Assembly: GCA_017471985.1 (NCBI GenBank)
Contig: JAFURE010000119.1
Span: 1 to 64,000, forward strand
Direction of reading: 5' to 3'
From: Akkermansia sp.
Lineage (GTDB): Bacteria > Verrucomicrobiota > Verrucomicrobiia > Verrucomicrobiales > Akkermansiaceae
Length of the DNA stretch: 64,000 nt
In this document: positions 1-8,201 of the stretch, piece after piece
Numbering within the stretch: position 1 is the first letter of the stretch
How the letters are laid out: each line of letters opens with the position of its first letter
Translations under genes and position numbers: made by a program
Notes under the pieces: model-generated
Database searches by the model: none
What the model was told of the DNA's origin: nothing
The model's input: the letters and a program-made list of their open reading frames with translations, nothing else

Positions 1-2694
1 GAATCGGGCAGAATTAGCATTGTACACATATCGAGTACGCTTCTTGCCGCCGTTACCCCAGGGAGACGTTTCCTTAGTCACGCGACCATCCGAATCGTAT
101 TCATACTCAACATAACCACCATCCGGGCGTAGTACTTTCTGAAGGTGGTATTCTGCATCGTACACATAATAAGTGGTGCGTGCAAGCGGAGTGCCGAAAG
201 CCTCCGTGGTTTCCAGAGTGAGCCAGCCACCGGCGGTGCGACAGCGCAGCGTGCGCGAACAGCTGACGGGAGACTCATCCCCAACCCGGCTCACCGATTC
301 AATCTCCTCAAGCAAGTTATCTGCCGGAGTGTTTTTCACGAAGGTGCGAACGATTGCCTCATTACCCTCACCCTTGGTTATCGTAATTGTGTTACCATTT
401 TCGACGCGAGTGAGCGTATGAGCCGGAAGCCCCTGCTGTTGGCGGGTAATCGTTATAGTTTTCACACCGTCAGTCAGCGTTGTCAGCACAGACTCCGTCT
501 TGTAGGGAAGCCCGGTCACTTCATAAGCCTCACCGTTAATAGTAACCTGCTGCGGAGCAAACCACTCGTAAAGAGTAGCCCCATTTTCCATAATCGAAGC
601 TCGCATCAAGCCCTCGGTAGCAGAGTATACGGACTCCAGATACCCGGCGGCATTCTCGCGGTATACCACAGCAGCATGTTGTTCAGCAGTAGTCTGACGC
701 CCTTCGGCGGTCAGAACGGACATCACGTCACCCTGGGAGTTAAAGCAAACCTGAATCCCCTGAGCATTTTTCAGGCAGAAGCGAGTGGGTGTATTATCAG
801 TACAAGGATTACCGAGATTATCCTGAAGCTGCAGAGCGTAGTTATACTTACGGGCACCACCGGTCAGGATGGCCATTGCATTGCCGGATTGTTCGAGGAA
901 ATGCAACGGAGTTGCATACGGCGGAGTGATGGTAATGATGCCGGACTCGGCATTTCGAGAGAGCTTCCACTGCCATACGGAATTGGGTTTCAGACCGGAT
1001 GTCAGCACCACGGGAGAATCGCCGGAGTCTGCCAACATGGCAGCTGCTGTATCATCGCTACCGAACTCAGCAGAAGGGGCACAAATATCCTGCGCTTGGT
1101 CACCGGGAATTCCGGCACTACCGGCAGAGTCCGCGTCACCATCAGATGTATTGCCACAGCCGCAATCCGGGCAGACTTCCGGCTCCTTACCGGGTTCATC
1201 CGGCGGGGTTGTGTCATCGGGAGGAGTCGGGCCGTCCGGGGGAGTAGGACCATCGGGAGGCGTGGGGCCATCGGGCAGACAAGCTTCGATAGTAAGGTCG
1301 TATTTACCATAAGATGCATTGGCCACAGCTGTGATGGGTTCATTTTCCTGTTCAATTACCAGAATATAGTCGCCGGGAGGCAGGAATGCATTTGAAATAG
1401 TACCACCCCAACGGGCATGACCACCGTATGTACCCTGATTACCCGTACGTTTGCGGCAATCGATTTTGCAATCCTCGCGAGTTTCGCTGCGGGTCTTCCC
1501 AACAGGCACAGCCCCGAGGAAGCCCCAGTCATCCACTTGGAATGAAGAAACGTTCATCAGAGCACCGCCGACAGGAACCGTGAATACAGCCGGTTGATAG
1601 CTCAGTACAGTACCCGCGGCAGAAGTGTTGGCGGATTTTTCCTCAGCGATTGCAATGGGTAGGCTCAGACTACGCTCCGGGGTAGGCACAACGGTGTCCA
1701 ATTCCGGATTGACGAGTTCGCCATCGGGATGAGAACCGGACTGGTTGGAATCTTCGGAAGCGGGCGCAACTGCGTTTTCAGGGGTGATGTTGGTAACATC
1801 GGCGGCATTCACGTCAGAGACGGAACCATTGGCGGGGGTGTCGTTATCTGTAGACATAGTTGTAATAGTGTTGTAATTGTTGTTATCGGCTTCAGCGGAA
1901 GCGGGAGCTTCGGCTGCGGCGTCAGAGTTAATGGAATCGGTGGAAACAGCGCATGCGTTGAGTTCAACGGAGGGCTGCACGGTCTGCTCGCAGGAGTTAC
2001 CCTGGGCATCTTCCTCGGCTTTGCCAGAGGAAACTTTTTCGATTTGATTAGCATTCATCGCTTTAGTTTGATTTGAGTTTGTGGCAGCAGAGCTACCGAA
2101 TTCAGCTTCAGCAGAGGGCTCCCCCTCAGCTGCGACAGGAAGGTTAACACCTTCGGGCTTGTTCTCAGACGTATTGCTGAGAGTTGACACGGGGCTGCCG
2201 GAAGCAACCTCGGGAGTACAGCCATTGAAAGATTGGGGCTGTACGCTAGGTGCGGAAGCAGGCTTCTGCACCTCATCCTCACTCGGGGTGAGGGCGGAAT
2301 TTGAATCAGTTGTCATGTTCTGAACAATGTTAGATTCGGCAGGAATAAGAGTCCTGCCAGCTCTTGCTTCGAGTGAAGCGGCGATACCTTGCCCGGTGGG
2401 CTCGACCACGAGTTCGCAGTCGTGAGAACCTGCTTGCTCGTAGGTATGCTGCCCAGCCGGAGCTTCGGCACCAATCTCGCCGTTGGCGAGCCTGTCGGTG
2501 GCATCGGTAGACATAGTGGACTGCCTACTTTCTGCCGGGGTGGGCTCAATGCTAAGCCCGGATTCTTCTCGCTGCGGCTCGCTTGTCTCGGCGTCTCGGG
2601 TGGGCGTACCATCGGGAAGCCCCCAGCTTTTCAGCGTAGCCGGATGAGATTCAGCACAGCTTGAGGAAAATTGCGTGGATGTGATATGAAACAT
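1..2694 (-). CDS. RHS/YD-repeat protein, N-terminal part (runs off left edge)
   Basis: An open frame of 898 codons begins at an ATG at 2694 and has no stop before the window edge, so the C-terminal part is missing. The first ~400 residues are low in complexity (Ser, Thr, Glu, Pro, Ala) with three short M(S/T)TD-type motifs. A beta-type stretch with GRW-like segments follows near residues 410-470, then a Pro-Asp linker (repeated PPDGPT, about residues 475-490) and a CPDCGCGN cysteine motif near 507. The last ~300 residues look like the start of an RHS core, ending in YD-type repeats such as YYVYDAEYHLQKVLRPDGG and YEYDSDGRVTKE. RHS proteins form large shells that usually carry a variable C-terminal toxin or adhesin; that part is not visible. 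No signal peptide is obvious. The start is uncertain: the first ~60 codons overlap a sequence resembling the intergenic repeat near 56.85 kb, and in-frame ATGs at 2514, 2316 and 2058 are alternatives. Confidence 0.85.
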   Translation of the reverse strand, partial: MFHITSTQFSSSCAESHPATLKSWGLPDGTPTRDAETSEPQREESGLSIEPTPAESRQSTMSTDATDRLANGEIGAEAPAGQHTYEQAGSHDCELVVEPTGQGIAASLEARAGRTLIPAESNIVQNMTTDSNSALTPSEDEVQKPASAPSVQPQSFNGCTPEVASGSPVSTLSNTSENKPEGVNLPVAAEGEPSAEAEFGSSAATNSNQTKAMNANQIEKVSSGKAEEDAQGNSCEQTVQPSVELNACAVSTDSINSDAAAEAPASAEADNNNYNTITTMSTDNDTPANGSVSDVNAADVTNITPENAVAPASEDSNQSGSHPDGELVNPELDTVVPTPERSLSLPIAIAEEKSANTSAAGTVLSYQPAVFTVPVGGALMNVSSFQVDDWGFLGAVPVGKTRSETREDCKIDCRKRTGNQGTYGGHARWGGTISNAFLPPGDYILVIEQENEPITAVANASYGKYDLTIEACLPDGPTPPDGPTPPDGPTPPDDTTPPDEPGKEPEVCPDCGCGNTSDGDADSAGSAGIPGDQAQDICAPSAEFGSDDTAAAMLADSGDSPVVLTSGLKPNSVWQWKLSRNAESGIITITPPYATPLHFLEQSGNAMAILTGGARKYNYALQLQDNLGNPCTDNTPTRFCLKNAQGIQVCFNSQGDVMSVLTAEGRQTTAEQHAAVVYRENAAGYLESVYSATEGLMRASIMENGATLYEWFAPQQVTINGEAYEVTGLPYKTESVLTTLTDGVKTITITRQQQGLPAHTLTRVENGNTITITKGEGNEAIVRTFVKNTPADNLLEEIESVSRVGDESPVSCSRTLRCRTAGGWLTLETTEAFGTPLARTTYYVYDAEYHLQKVLRPDGGYVEYEYDSDGRVTKETSPWGNGGKKRTRYVYNANSARF

Positions 2695-2837
2695 TTTGAA
2701 TGTAACTAGTTGAGGTGTTATTATGAAGCTGTTAATAATGAGAAACAGTAGCAGAGCAGAAGGAGTATACGCCGCGAAAGCGAACGGTATTCTATCCTCC
2801 TGACATAATAGACAGAAGAATAGAGTGATAGGAAAAG

Positions 2838-3578
2838 TTATGAGTAGTTTATGGCATTAAGCAGATTAGCGTATTGCCTGGGATTCTTTTTAAGATATCG
2901 TTCTGTAGCGATTTTTGCTACAGAATAATTGACGTTAAAAGTGACTTTCAATTGGTTGTAAATCTGCTCGAGGAAAACAGCATGGTGCAGGATGTTGGGA
3001 GCCGAGGGAATGTAGCCGTGGCATAGTTCTTCCTGTATAACCATGTGAAGATATTCAGGGGGCATGAGCAAGTGTGCGGCTGCAGTGTTTGCCTGCCATT
3101 CGTACCAGTTGCTGCTGTTGTACTCTTTCAGAAAAAGAGGATGACACGAGATGCCCGATGAAATTAATGCTCCATTTCTACGAATCAAATTTCTGCACCC
3201 CTGCTGAAACAACGAATCCTGCATAATAATGTGCCCGCATTCGTGAGCAACAGTAAATAGGAATCTCCTCAGCAAGGATGGGTTATCTTCGGGTATAGGA
3301 CTGTCGCTGAAGAAAATAATGGGTTTTCCTCCGTAAATGAATTGAGTCATACCCAGTACACCTTCGTCCAACTCTTGGTAGTCGACATGATCGCTGATTA
3401 AGTCGGCGAGAGTCTCTACCTTAGCCGGTTCAGGTTTGTCGGGGTATAGACCGAATTTTTTCAGTTGGGTAATCGGCATATCCACCAGCTCTTGCTCACT
3501 GTAATACCTGTAAGCAAGGGGGAGGGGAACTGTGTTATTCAACTGCTCTGTTAGTTCATTACTGTTGGTCATGTTCAT
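2838..3578 (-). CDS. ImmA/IrrE-family metallopeptidase
   Basis: This 246-residue protein carries the zinc motif HECGH at residues 112-116 (context FTVAHECGHIIM) and a downstream WYEWQAN segment near residue 158 that supplies the third metal ligand seen in ImmA/IrrE (COG2856) peptidases. These cytoplasmic proteases usually cleave or antagonise a partner XRE-type repressor. The gene starts inside the end of the upstream XRE gene (20-base overlap), so the two are almost certainly co-translated partners. Pairs like this are common in mobile elements, but stand-alone chromosomal pairs exist. The target genes cannot be read from the sequence; the RHS gene directly downstream is a candidate. Family assignment is firm, physiological role inferred. 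Confidence 0.9.
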   Translation of the reverse strand: MNMTNSNELTEQLNNTVPLPLAYRYYSEQELVDMPITQLKKFGLYPDKPEPAKVETLADLISDHVDYQELDEGVLGMTQFIYGGKPIIFFSDSPIPEDNPSLLRRFLFTVAHECGHIIMQDSLFQQGCRNLIRRNGALISSGISCHPLFLKEYNSSNWYEWQANTAAAHLLMPPEYLHMVIQEELCHGYIPSAPNILHHAVFLEQIYNQLKVTFNVNYSVAKIATERYLKKNPRQYANLLNAINYS

Positions 3579-4017
3579 TGTTTATATGATGGGGCTGCGT
3601 ATCGCTGCTAAGACGACGCAGAACATCCTCAGGGCTTAACTTCTCGGACTTAATGAAGTTTACAGCCCTGCGGAACGCAAACCCGAACATGGGGTTAATG
3701 GCGTGGAGTCTCTGCAGGTCTTCTGTAGGCATGCGGTTGTCGTTGTTGCGTAAATCTTCTACGGTTACATCAAGAATCTCCGCTATTAGCTCCAGAACAC
3801 GCTCAGAGGGGTAGCGTCGGCCATTTTCGATATCGGAAATAAAGCCCGGGCTGTAATTGGTGGCTCGTGCATATTCCGGATCCGTAGAATTCCTGCTGAG
3901 TTCTGCGAGTTTCTTAGCGAAAGTTCGAAGGGGAATGCGCTTTTGTGTTCTCAGATCGCGAATGTAGAGTCCCAGTGTTGTTTCCGGTAACTCGCGTGTG
4001 AGGTCAGATGGTTTCAT
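3559..4017 (-). CDS. XRE-family HTH transcriptional regulator
   Basis: This 152-residue protein has an N-terminal helix-turn-helix of the Cro/CI (XRE) type at about residues 14-85, including the motif YSPGFISDIENGRRYPS, which matches the recognition-helix region of that family. The C-terminal ~65 residues are helical and may bind the partner peptidase. It overlaps the ImmA/IrrE gene by 20 bases, the usual arrangement of a repressor and its inactivating protease. A -35/-10 pair (TTGACT, 17 bases, TATCAT) lies at 4057-4085, about 40 bases upstream of the ATG, and may be autoregulated. No operator palindrome was identified. Confidence 0.9.
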   Translation of the reverse strand: MKPSDLTRELPETTLGLYIRDLRTQKRIPLRTFAKKLAELSRNSTDPEYARATNYSPGFISDIENGRRYPSERVLELIAEILDVTVEDLRNNDNRMPTEDLQRLHAINPMFGFAFRRAVNFIKSEKLSPEDVLRRLSSDTQPHHINNEHDQQ

Positions 4018-4056
4018 AATGATGAGAGATAAGCGTTTTTTGTTTGGAACAAGGCA

Positions 4057-4085
4057 ATGATACTGCGATTTAGATAATAAGTCAA
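4057..4085 (-). promoter_or_regulatory. sigma70-type promoter of the XRE-ImmA pair
   Basis: On the minus strand TTGACT (4085-4080) and TATCAT (4062-4057) are separated by 17 bases, close to the housekeeping consensus. The predicted start of transcription is about 30 bases upstream of the ATG at 4017. Confidence 0.6.
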
Positions 4086-4168
4086 GTAGAAAAATGGTAA
4101 AAAATAGAAAAAAGCGAGCGTACGCCGAAAAAGCGTAAATTAGATTGTGTTTCTATACGGATTTTGAT

Positions 4169-4197
4169 TAAAAAACCGCTCGCTGTGGAGCGAGCGG
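4169..4197 (-). terminator. intrinsic terminator after the HU gene
   Basis: A perfect 9-bp stem (CCGCTCGCT pairing with AGCGAGCGG, loop GTGG) is followed on the minus strand by a run of six T. It lies 26 bases after the HU stop codon and separates it from the XRE promoter. Confidence 0.85.
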
Positions 4198-4222
4198 CTG
4201 GGGAAGGGGATGTCAGAAGAGC

Positions 4223-4543
4223 TTACTTCTTCTTGCAGGACTTCTTGGCGCAGCCCTTCTTCTTGGGCTTAATGATGGTCTTGAAGGTGGAAGACGGCTT
4301 AAAGGCAAGAGTGGAAGAGGCCGGAATCTTCATCTCGGCACCGGTCTGCGGGTTGCGGCCGGTACGCTCAGGGCGGGTCTTCATTTCGAAGGTACCGAAA
4401 CCGATGAGCTGAACCTTGTCGCCACCCTTGACGGCATCGGAAATAGCGCCGAGAACAGCGGAGAGAGCGGCATCGGCGCACTTCTTGGTTGCGCCCTCGC
4501 CAAGCTTAGCCTGAATGCAGTCTACAAGTTGAGTCTTGTTCAT
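4223..4543 (-). CDS. HU/IHF-family DNA-binding protein
   Basis: This 106-residue protein has the full HU fold: the N-terminal helices start MNKTQLVDCIQ, the core has GFGTFE near residue 49, and the DNA-binding arm contains GRNPQTGAEMKIPA. HU-type proteins bend and compact DNA as dimers. After the usual ~90-residue body it has a short basic, cysteine-containing tail (KPKKKGCAKKSCKKK), an extra DNA-contact element of a kind seen in some HU homologues. It is transcribed divergently from fucP, with its own promoter at 4552-4579 and terminator at 4169-4197, so it is monocistronic. Whether it works as a homodimer or with a second HU subunit cannot be told. Confidence 0.95.
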   Translation of the reverse strand: MNKTQLVDCIQAKLGEGATKKCADAALSAVLGAISDAVKGGDKVQLIGFGTFEMKTRPERTGRNPQTGAEMKIPASSTLAFKPSSTFKTIIKPKKKGCAKKSCKKK

Positions 4544-4551
4544 AGGACTCT

Positions 4552-4579
4552 ATGATAGCATGCTGAGTGTTGATTTCAA
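4552..4579 (-). promoter_or_regulatory. promoter of the HU gene, probably leaderless
   Basis: On the minus strand TTGAAA (4579-4574) and TATCAT (4557-4552) are 16 bases apart. Only 8 bases separate the -10 element from the ATG at 4543, so transcription should begin at or within a couple of bases of the start codon. Confidence 0.6.
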
Positions 4580-4737
4580 GATAAAAAGTCTATAGAGGGC
4601 CGTAAATGCCCATTTTTTGAGCATTTTTTTGGGTTAGACGGGGCAGAACGGGCTTGAAAGCTGCGAAAATGGGCAAATCAGCAGTGTTATTGCAGACTTG
4701 ATGTCCACTTTGCAGGGGGTGGCTGTTAATTTATAGC

Positions 4738-4765
4738 TTGACTTGCGTGAGCAAGCTGATAAACT
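4738..4765 (+). promoter_or_regulatory. promoter of fucP, probably leaderless
   Basis: TTGACT (4738-4743) and TAAACT (4760-4765) are 16 bases apart, and only 6 bases lie between the -10 element and the ATG at 4772. An imperfect inverted repeat, AGCTTG and CAAGCT about 11 bases apart (4735-4757), spans the -35 and spacer and could be a regulator site. No Shine-Dalgarno sequence is visible. Confidence 0.55.
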
Positions 4766-4771
4766 TGCGCT

Positions 4772-6331
4772 ATGAGCAAGTACGTAAAAGGTGACATGAC
4801 TCCTGTTGTGCCGCGCCGTTTTCGTCCTGTGTTCTTCATGCTCGTGAGCTGCTTTGCGCTCTGGGGACTGCTGAACAATATGACGGATAACCTGGTGCCG
4901 GCGTTTAAGAATATCTTTACGATTCCCCAGGAGCAGGCTGCTCTGGTACAGGTTGCCTTCTACGGGGCATACGCAGTGCTGGCTATCTTTGCCTCCATCC
5001 TGATTGAGGAGTTCTCATACAAGAAGGGCGTGCTCATCGGTCTGGGTGTGTATATCGCCGGTGCGTTGGCGTATATACCTGCATGTATTCACCAGAGTTT
5101 TGAAATTTATTTCGTAGCCATCTTTGTGGTCGCTGCCGGTTGCTCCGTACTGGAAACGACGTGTAACCCCTACGTCATTTCCCTGGGGCCCGAGAAAACA
5201 GCTGTCCGCCGACTGAACTTTGCTCAGGCTTTCAACCCTGTGGGTTCCATCTGCGGTATTCTGCTGGCACAGCAGCTGATTCTCAGTAACCTCAATCCTG
5301 CTACTGCCGACGAGCGTGCCGCCATGCCGGCCGAACAGTTGGCTGAGATTGTGCACAACGAGCTCTTCTGGGTATGTGCTCCGTATGTGGGCCTTTGTGC
5401 TATTGCTTTCTTAATCTGGCTGTTCTTCCTGCGTACCAAGGATGAGCAGGGCGAGGAAAGTGCTGAGGAACAGGTCGGGAAAAAAGACAGCGCCAAGGGC
5501 GGCATTCGTGTGCTGGTTGCTGCGCTGTTTGCCGTGCTTCCCCTCACGGTGCTCTATTTCCTGTTCCCCGACATGGATAAGGTGCAGTGGGTGCTTTGTG
5601 GTACGCTGGGACCGATTGTTTACCTGTTCCTGGTGGGAGATTACCGCGCCATGCTGTTCTCGCTGCTCAGCCAACCCCGCTACTGGTGTGGTGTGATTGC
5701 CCAGTTCTTCTACGTAGGTGTGCAGATTGCCGCCTGGACCTACCTGAATGTGTACTGCTGCAAGGAGCTGGGGGTCACTCCCGCCACGGCTGCTACGTAC
5801 TACCTCATTTCCATCGTGCTCTTCATTGCCTGCCGCTGGGTGGCTACTTACTACATGAAGAAGTTCAACCCCGCCGGTATGATGAGCCTGTTTGCCGTGG
5901 CTGCTATCGCTGCCTGCGCCGGTGTGATTTACCTGCCGTCGGACATTCTGTTCAGCATCGGCGGGCTTGGATTCTCTGCCAATGTGCTGAGCCTGATTGC
6001 TATGTCCGGTTGCATGAGCCTGATGTTCCCGACCATTTACGGTATTGCACTCGGTGGTCTGAACCAGCGCGATGTGAAGCTGGGCGCTGCCGGTCTGATT
6101 ATGGCTATTCTGGGTGGTGCTCTCATCACTCCCTGGATGGCCGGTATCATTGGCGATGCTGACTCCTGCTGGCTGTTCCTGACTGCCGGTATGGACAACA
6201 CCTGGGATACGAACCTGGGCACCAGCTCTGCTGCTGTGCGTGCTTCGTTCATTGTTCCTGCCATCTGCTTTGCGGTTGTGTTGCTCTACAGCCTCATTTT
6301 CCGCAAGCCCACCACATCTTCCGACAAATAA
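4772..6331 (+). CDS. fucP: L-fucose:H+ symporter FucP (MFS)
   Basis: This 519-residue polytopic protein follows Escherichia coli FucP closely through the first half (LWGLLNNMTDNLVPAFKN, then ETTCNPYVISLGPE with conserved N, P and E, then LNFAQAFNPVG). It is about 80 residues longer than the E. coli protein (438), mostly through an extra segment near residues 235-300 that includes a charged loop (EEQVGKKDSAKG) and more hydrophobic sequence. It would import L-fucose with a proton across the inner membrane. It starts a same-strand cluster with fucI (27-base gap) and fucK, which makes the substrate assignment strong. The start codon lies 6 bases after a -10 element. Shorter starts such as the Met at 4796 are possible but less well placed. 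Confidence 0.93.
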   Translation: MSKYVKGDMTPVVPRRFRPVFFMLVSCFALWGLLNNMTDNLVPAFKNIFTIPQEQAALVQVAFYGAYAVLAIFASILIEEFSYKKGVLIGLGVYIAGALAYIPACIHQSFEIYFVAIFVVAAGCSVLETTCNPYVISLGPEKTAVRRLNFAQAFNPVGSICGILLAQQLILSNLNPATADERAAMPAEQLAEIVHNELFWVCAPYVGLCAIAFLIWLFFLRTKDEQGEESAEEQVGKKDSAKGGIRVLVAALFAVLPLTVLYFLFPDMDKVQWVLCGTLGPIVYLFLVGDYRAMLFSLLSQPRYWCGVIAQFFYVGVQIAAWTYLNVYCCKELGVTPATAATYYLISIVLFIACRWVATYYMKKFNPAGMMSLFAVAAIAACAGVIYLPSDILFSIGGLGFSANVLSLIAMSGCMSLMFPTIYGIALGGLNQRDVKLGAAGLIMAILGGALITPWMAGIIGDADSCWLFLTAGMDNTWDTNLGTSSAAVRASFIVPAICFAVVLLYSLIFRKPTTSSDK

Positions 6332-6358
6332 ACATTTAACCCCAAAAAACAAACGTAT

Positions 6359-8140
6359 ATGAAATACGATACATTACCGACCATCGGCATTCGCCCCACG
6401 ATTGACGGTCGCCGTCTGGGTGTTCGTGAGTCCCTGGAGGACCAGACCATGAACATGGCCAAGGCTGCTGCAGCCCTCATCGAGGCCAATGTGACCCACG
6501 CTAACGGCCAGCCCGTGAAGTGCATCATTGCCGACACCACTATCGGTGGCCCCGCTGAGGCAGCCGCCTGCAACCAGAAGTTCGCTGAGAACAACGTAGG
6601 CTGCTCCCTCATCGTGACTCCCTGCTGGTGCTATATCACTGAGACTTTCGAGACCGATGCCACTACGCCCAAGGCTATCTGGGGCTTCAACGGTACCGAG
6701 CGCCCCGGTGCTGTGTACCTAGCCGCTGCTCTGGCCGGTTATGCTCAGAAGGGTGTACCTGCATTCTCCATCTACGGTCACGACGTGCAGGATGCCGACG
6801 ATACCTCCATTCCCGAGGACGTGGCTGAGAAGATTCTGCGCTTTGCCCGTGCCGGTCTGACTGTGGCTACCCTGCGTGGCAAGGGCTACCTCTCCATTGG
6901 TGGCTGCTCCATGGGTATTGCCGGTTCTATACTCGACCACTCCTTCTGGGAGGCCTACCTCGGCATGCGCGTGCAGCCGGTCGATATGACCGAGGTTCGC
7001 CGCCGCATGGAGCTGGGCATCTACGACAAGGCTGAGTTCGACCTCGCCATGGAGTGGGCCAAGAAGTATGTGAAGATCGGTCCGGATCGCAACCGCCCCG
7101 ACCTTGTACTTTCCCCTGAGGAGAAGGAGCGCACCCTGCGCGAGAGTATCCTGATGACCATCATCTTCCGCGACATGATGCACGGCAACCCCTACCTCAA
7201 GACCATCGATCGCGAGGAGGAAGGCCTGGGCTTCAACGCTATCTGCGGTGGTTTCCAGGGTCAGCGTCACTGGACGGACTTCTATCCGAACGGCGATATG
7301 GCTGAGTCCCTGCTCAACAGCACCTTCGACTGGAACGGCCCCCGCGAGGCTATTCCCTTCGCCACTGAGAACGACGCCATGAACGGCGTGTGCATGCTCC
7401 TGCTGCACCAGCTGACCGGTCGTGCCGCCTGCTTCTCCGATATCCGCACCTACTGGAGCCCCGCTGCTGTTAAGCGCGTGACCGGCTACACCATGGAAGG
7501 TCTGGCCAAGGACGGCATCATGCACCTCATCAATTCCGGTTCCACCGCTCTGGACGGCAACATGCAGTCCACCGCTGCCGATGGCACCCCCATCATGAAG
7601 AAGACCGGTGAGACCACTCAGGCCGACATCGAGGCCATGATGGCTGCCTCCGAGTGGTGCCCGGCTAACCGCGAGTACTTCCGCGGCGGCGGCTACAGCC
7701 TGCACTTCGTTTCCAAGGGCAATGTGCCCGTGACCATGATTCGCATGAACCTGGTGAAGGGGCAGGGCCCCGTGCTCACAATCGTTGAAGGTTGGACCTG
7801 CGACCTGCCTCAGGACGTGAACGACAAGCTCGACCAGCGCACTGACCCGGGTTGGCCCACCACCTGGTTCGCCCCGCGCCTGACCGGTAAGGGCGGTTTC
7901 AAGGATGTGTACACCGTCATGGCCAACATGGGTGCTAACCACGGCGCCTGGACCTATGGCCATATCGGCGCCGATATCATCACTCTGGCTTCCATGCTCC
8001 GCATCCCGGTATACGCTCACAACGTACCCGAGGACAAGGTGTATCGCCCCGCCGCCTGGGATCTGTTCGGCACAGCCGACCCCGAGGGTGCAGACTTCCG
8101 CGCCTGCGCCAACTTCGGTCCCATCTACGGCAAGTACTAA
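6359..8140 (+). CDS. fucI: L-fucose isomerase
   Basis: At 593 residues it matches the length of E. coli FucI (591) and agrees with it along its whole length from [19 protein letters not shown] onward. It converts L-fucose to L-fuculose in the cytoplasm using Mn2+. The metal-binding residues Glu337 (in ATENDAMNG) and Asp361 (in [10 protein letters not shown]) fall at exactly the positions known for the E. coli enzyme, and the His of NMGANHGAW is also kept. The gene lies 27 bases after fucP and is probably co-transcribed with it. A strong intrinsic terminator follows immediately (8153-8190), so less transcript should reach fucK. Confidence 0.97.
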   Translation: MKYDTLPTIGIRPTIDGRRLGVRESLEDQTMNMAKAAAALIEANVTHANGQPVKCIIADTTIGGPAEAAACNQKFAENNVGCSLIVTPCWCYITETFETDATTPKAIWGFNGTERPGAVYLAAALAGYAQKGVPAFSIYGHDVQDADDTSIPEDVAEKILRFARAGLTVATLRGKGYLSIGGCSMGIAGSILDHSFWEAYLGMRVQPVDMTEVRRRMELGIYDKAEFDLAMEWAKKYVKIGPDRNRPDLVLSPEEKERTLRESILMTIIFRDMMHGNPYLKTIDREEEGLGFNAICGGFQGQRHWTDFYPNGDMAESLLNSTFDWNGPREAIPFATENDAMNGVCMLLLHQLTGRAACFSDIRTYWSPAAVKRVTGYTMEGLAKDGIMHLINSGSTALDGNMQSTAADGTPIMKKTGETTQADIEAMMAASEWCPANREYFRGGGYSLHFVSKGNVPVTMIRMNLVKGQGPVLTIVEGWTCDLPQDVNDKLDQRTDPGWPTTWFAPRLTGKGGFKDVYTVMANMGANHGAWTYGHIGADIITLASMLRIPVYAHNVPEDKVYRPAAWDLFGTADPEGADFRACANFGPIYGKY

Positions 8141-8152
8141 GATGAATTTACC

Positions 8153-8190
8153 GCAAGCTGTCGGAAGGAATTCCGGCAGCTTGCTTTTTT
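8153..8190 (+). terminator. intrinsic terminator between fucI and fucK
   Basis: A 12-bp stem (GCAAGCTGTCGG with CCGGCAGCTTGC, one G-U pair) with loop AAGGAATT is followed by six T. It ends only 11 bases before the fucK ATG. Confidence 0.85.
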
Positions 8191-8201
8191 GTTGAAGCAT
8201 T

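Noticed and set aside
145-1395. Long plus-strand open frame of 416 codons
   Set aside because: It is antisense to the RHS frame, has no domain, and its composition is that of a shadow frame; the minus frame encodes clear YD repeats.
4735-4757. Riboswitch or structured leader before fucP
   Set aside because: The promoter leaves no room for a leader; the inverted repeat is better read as an operator candidate.
5411-8200. Long minus-strand open frames opposite fucP and fucI
   Set aside because: They are His/Gly-rich shadows of strongly conserved genes on the plus strand.
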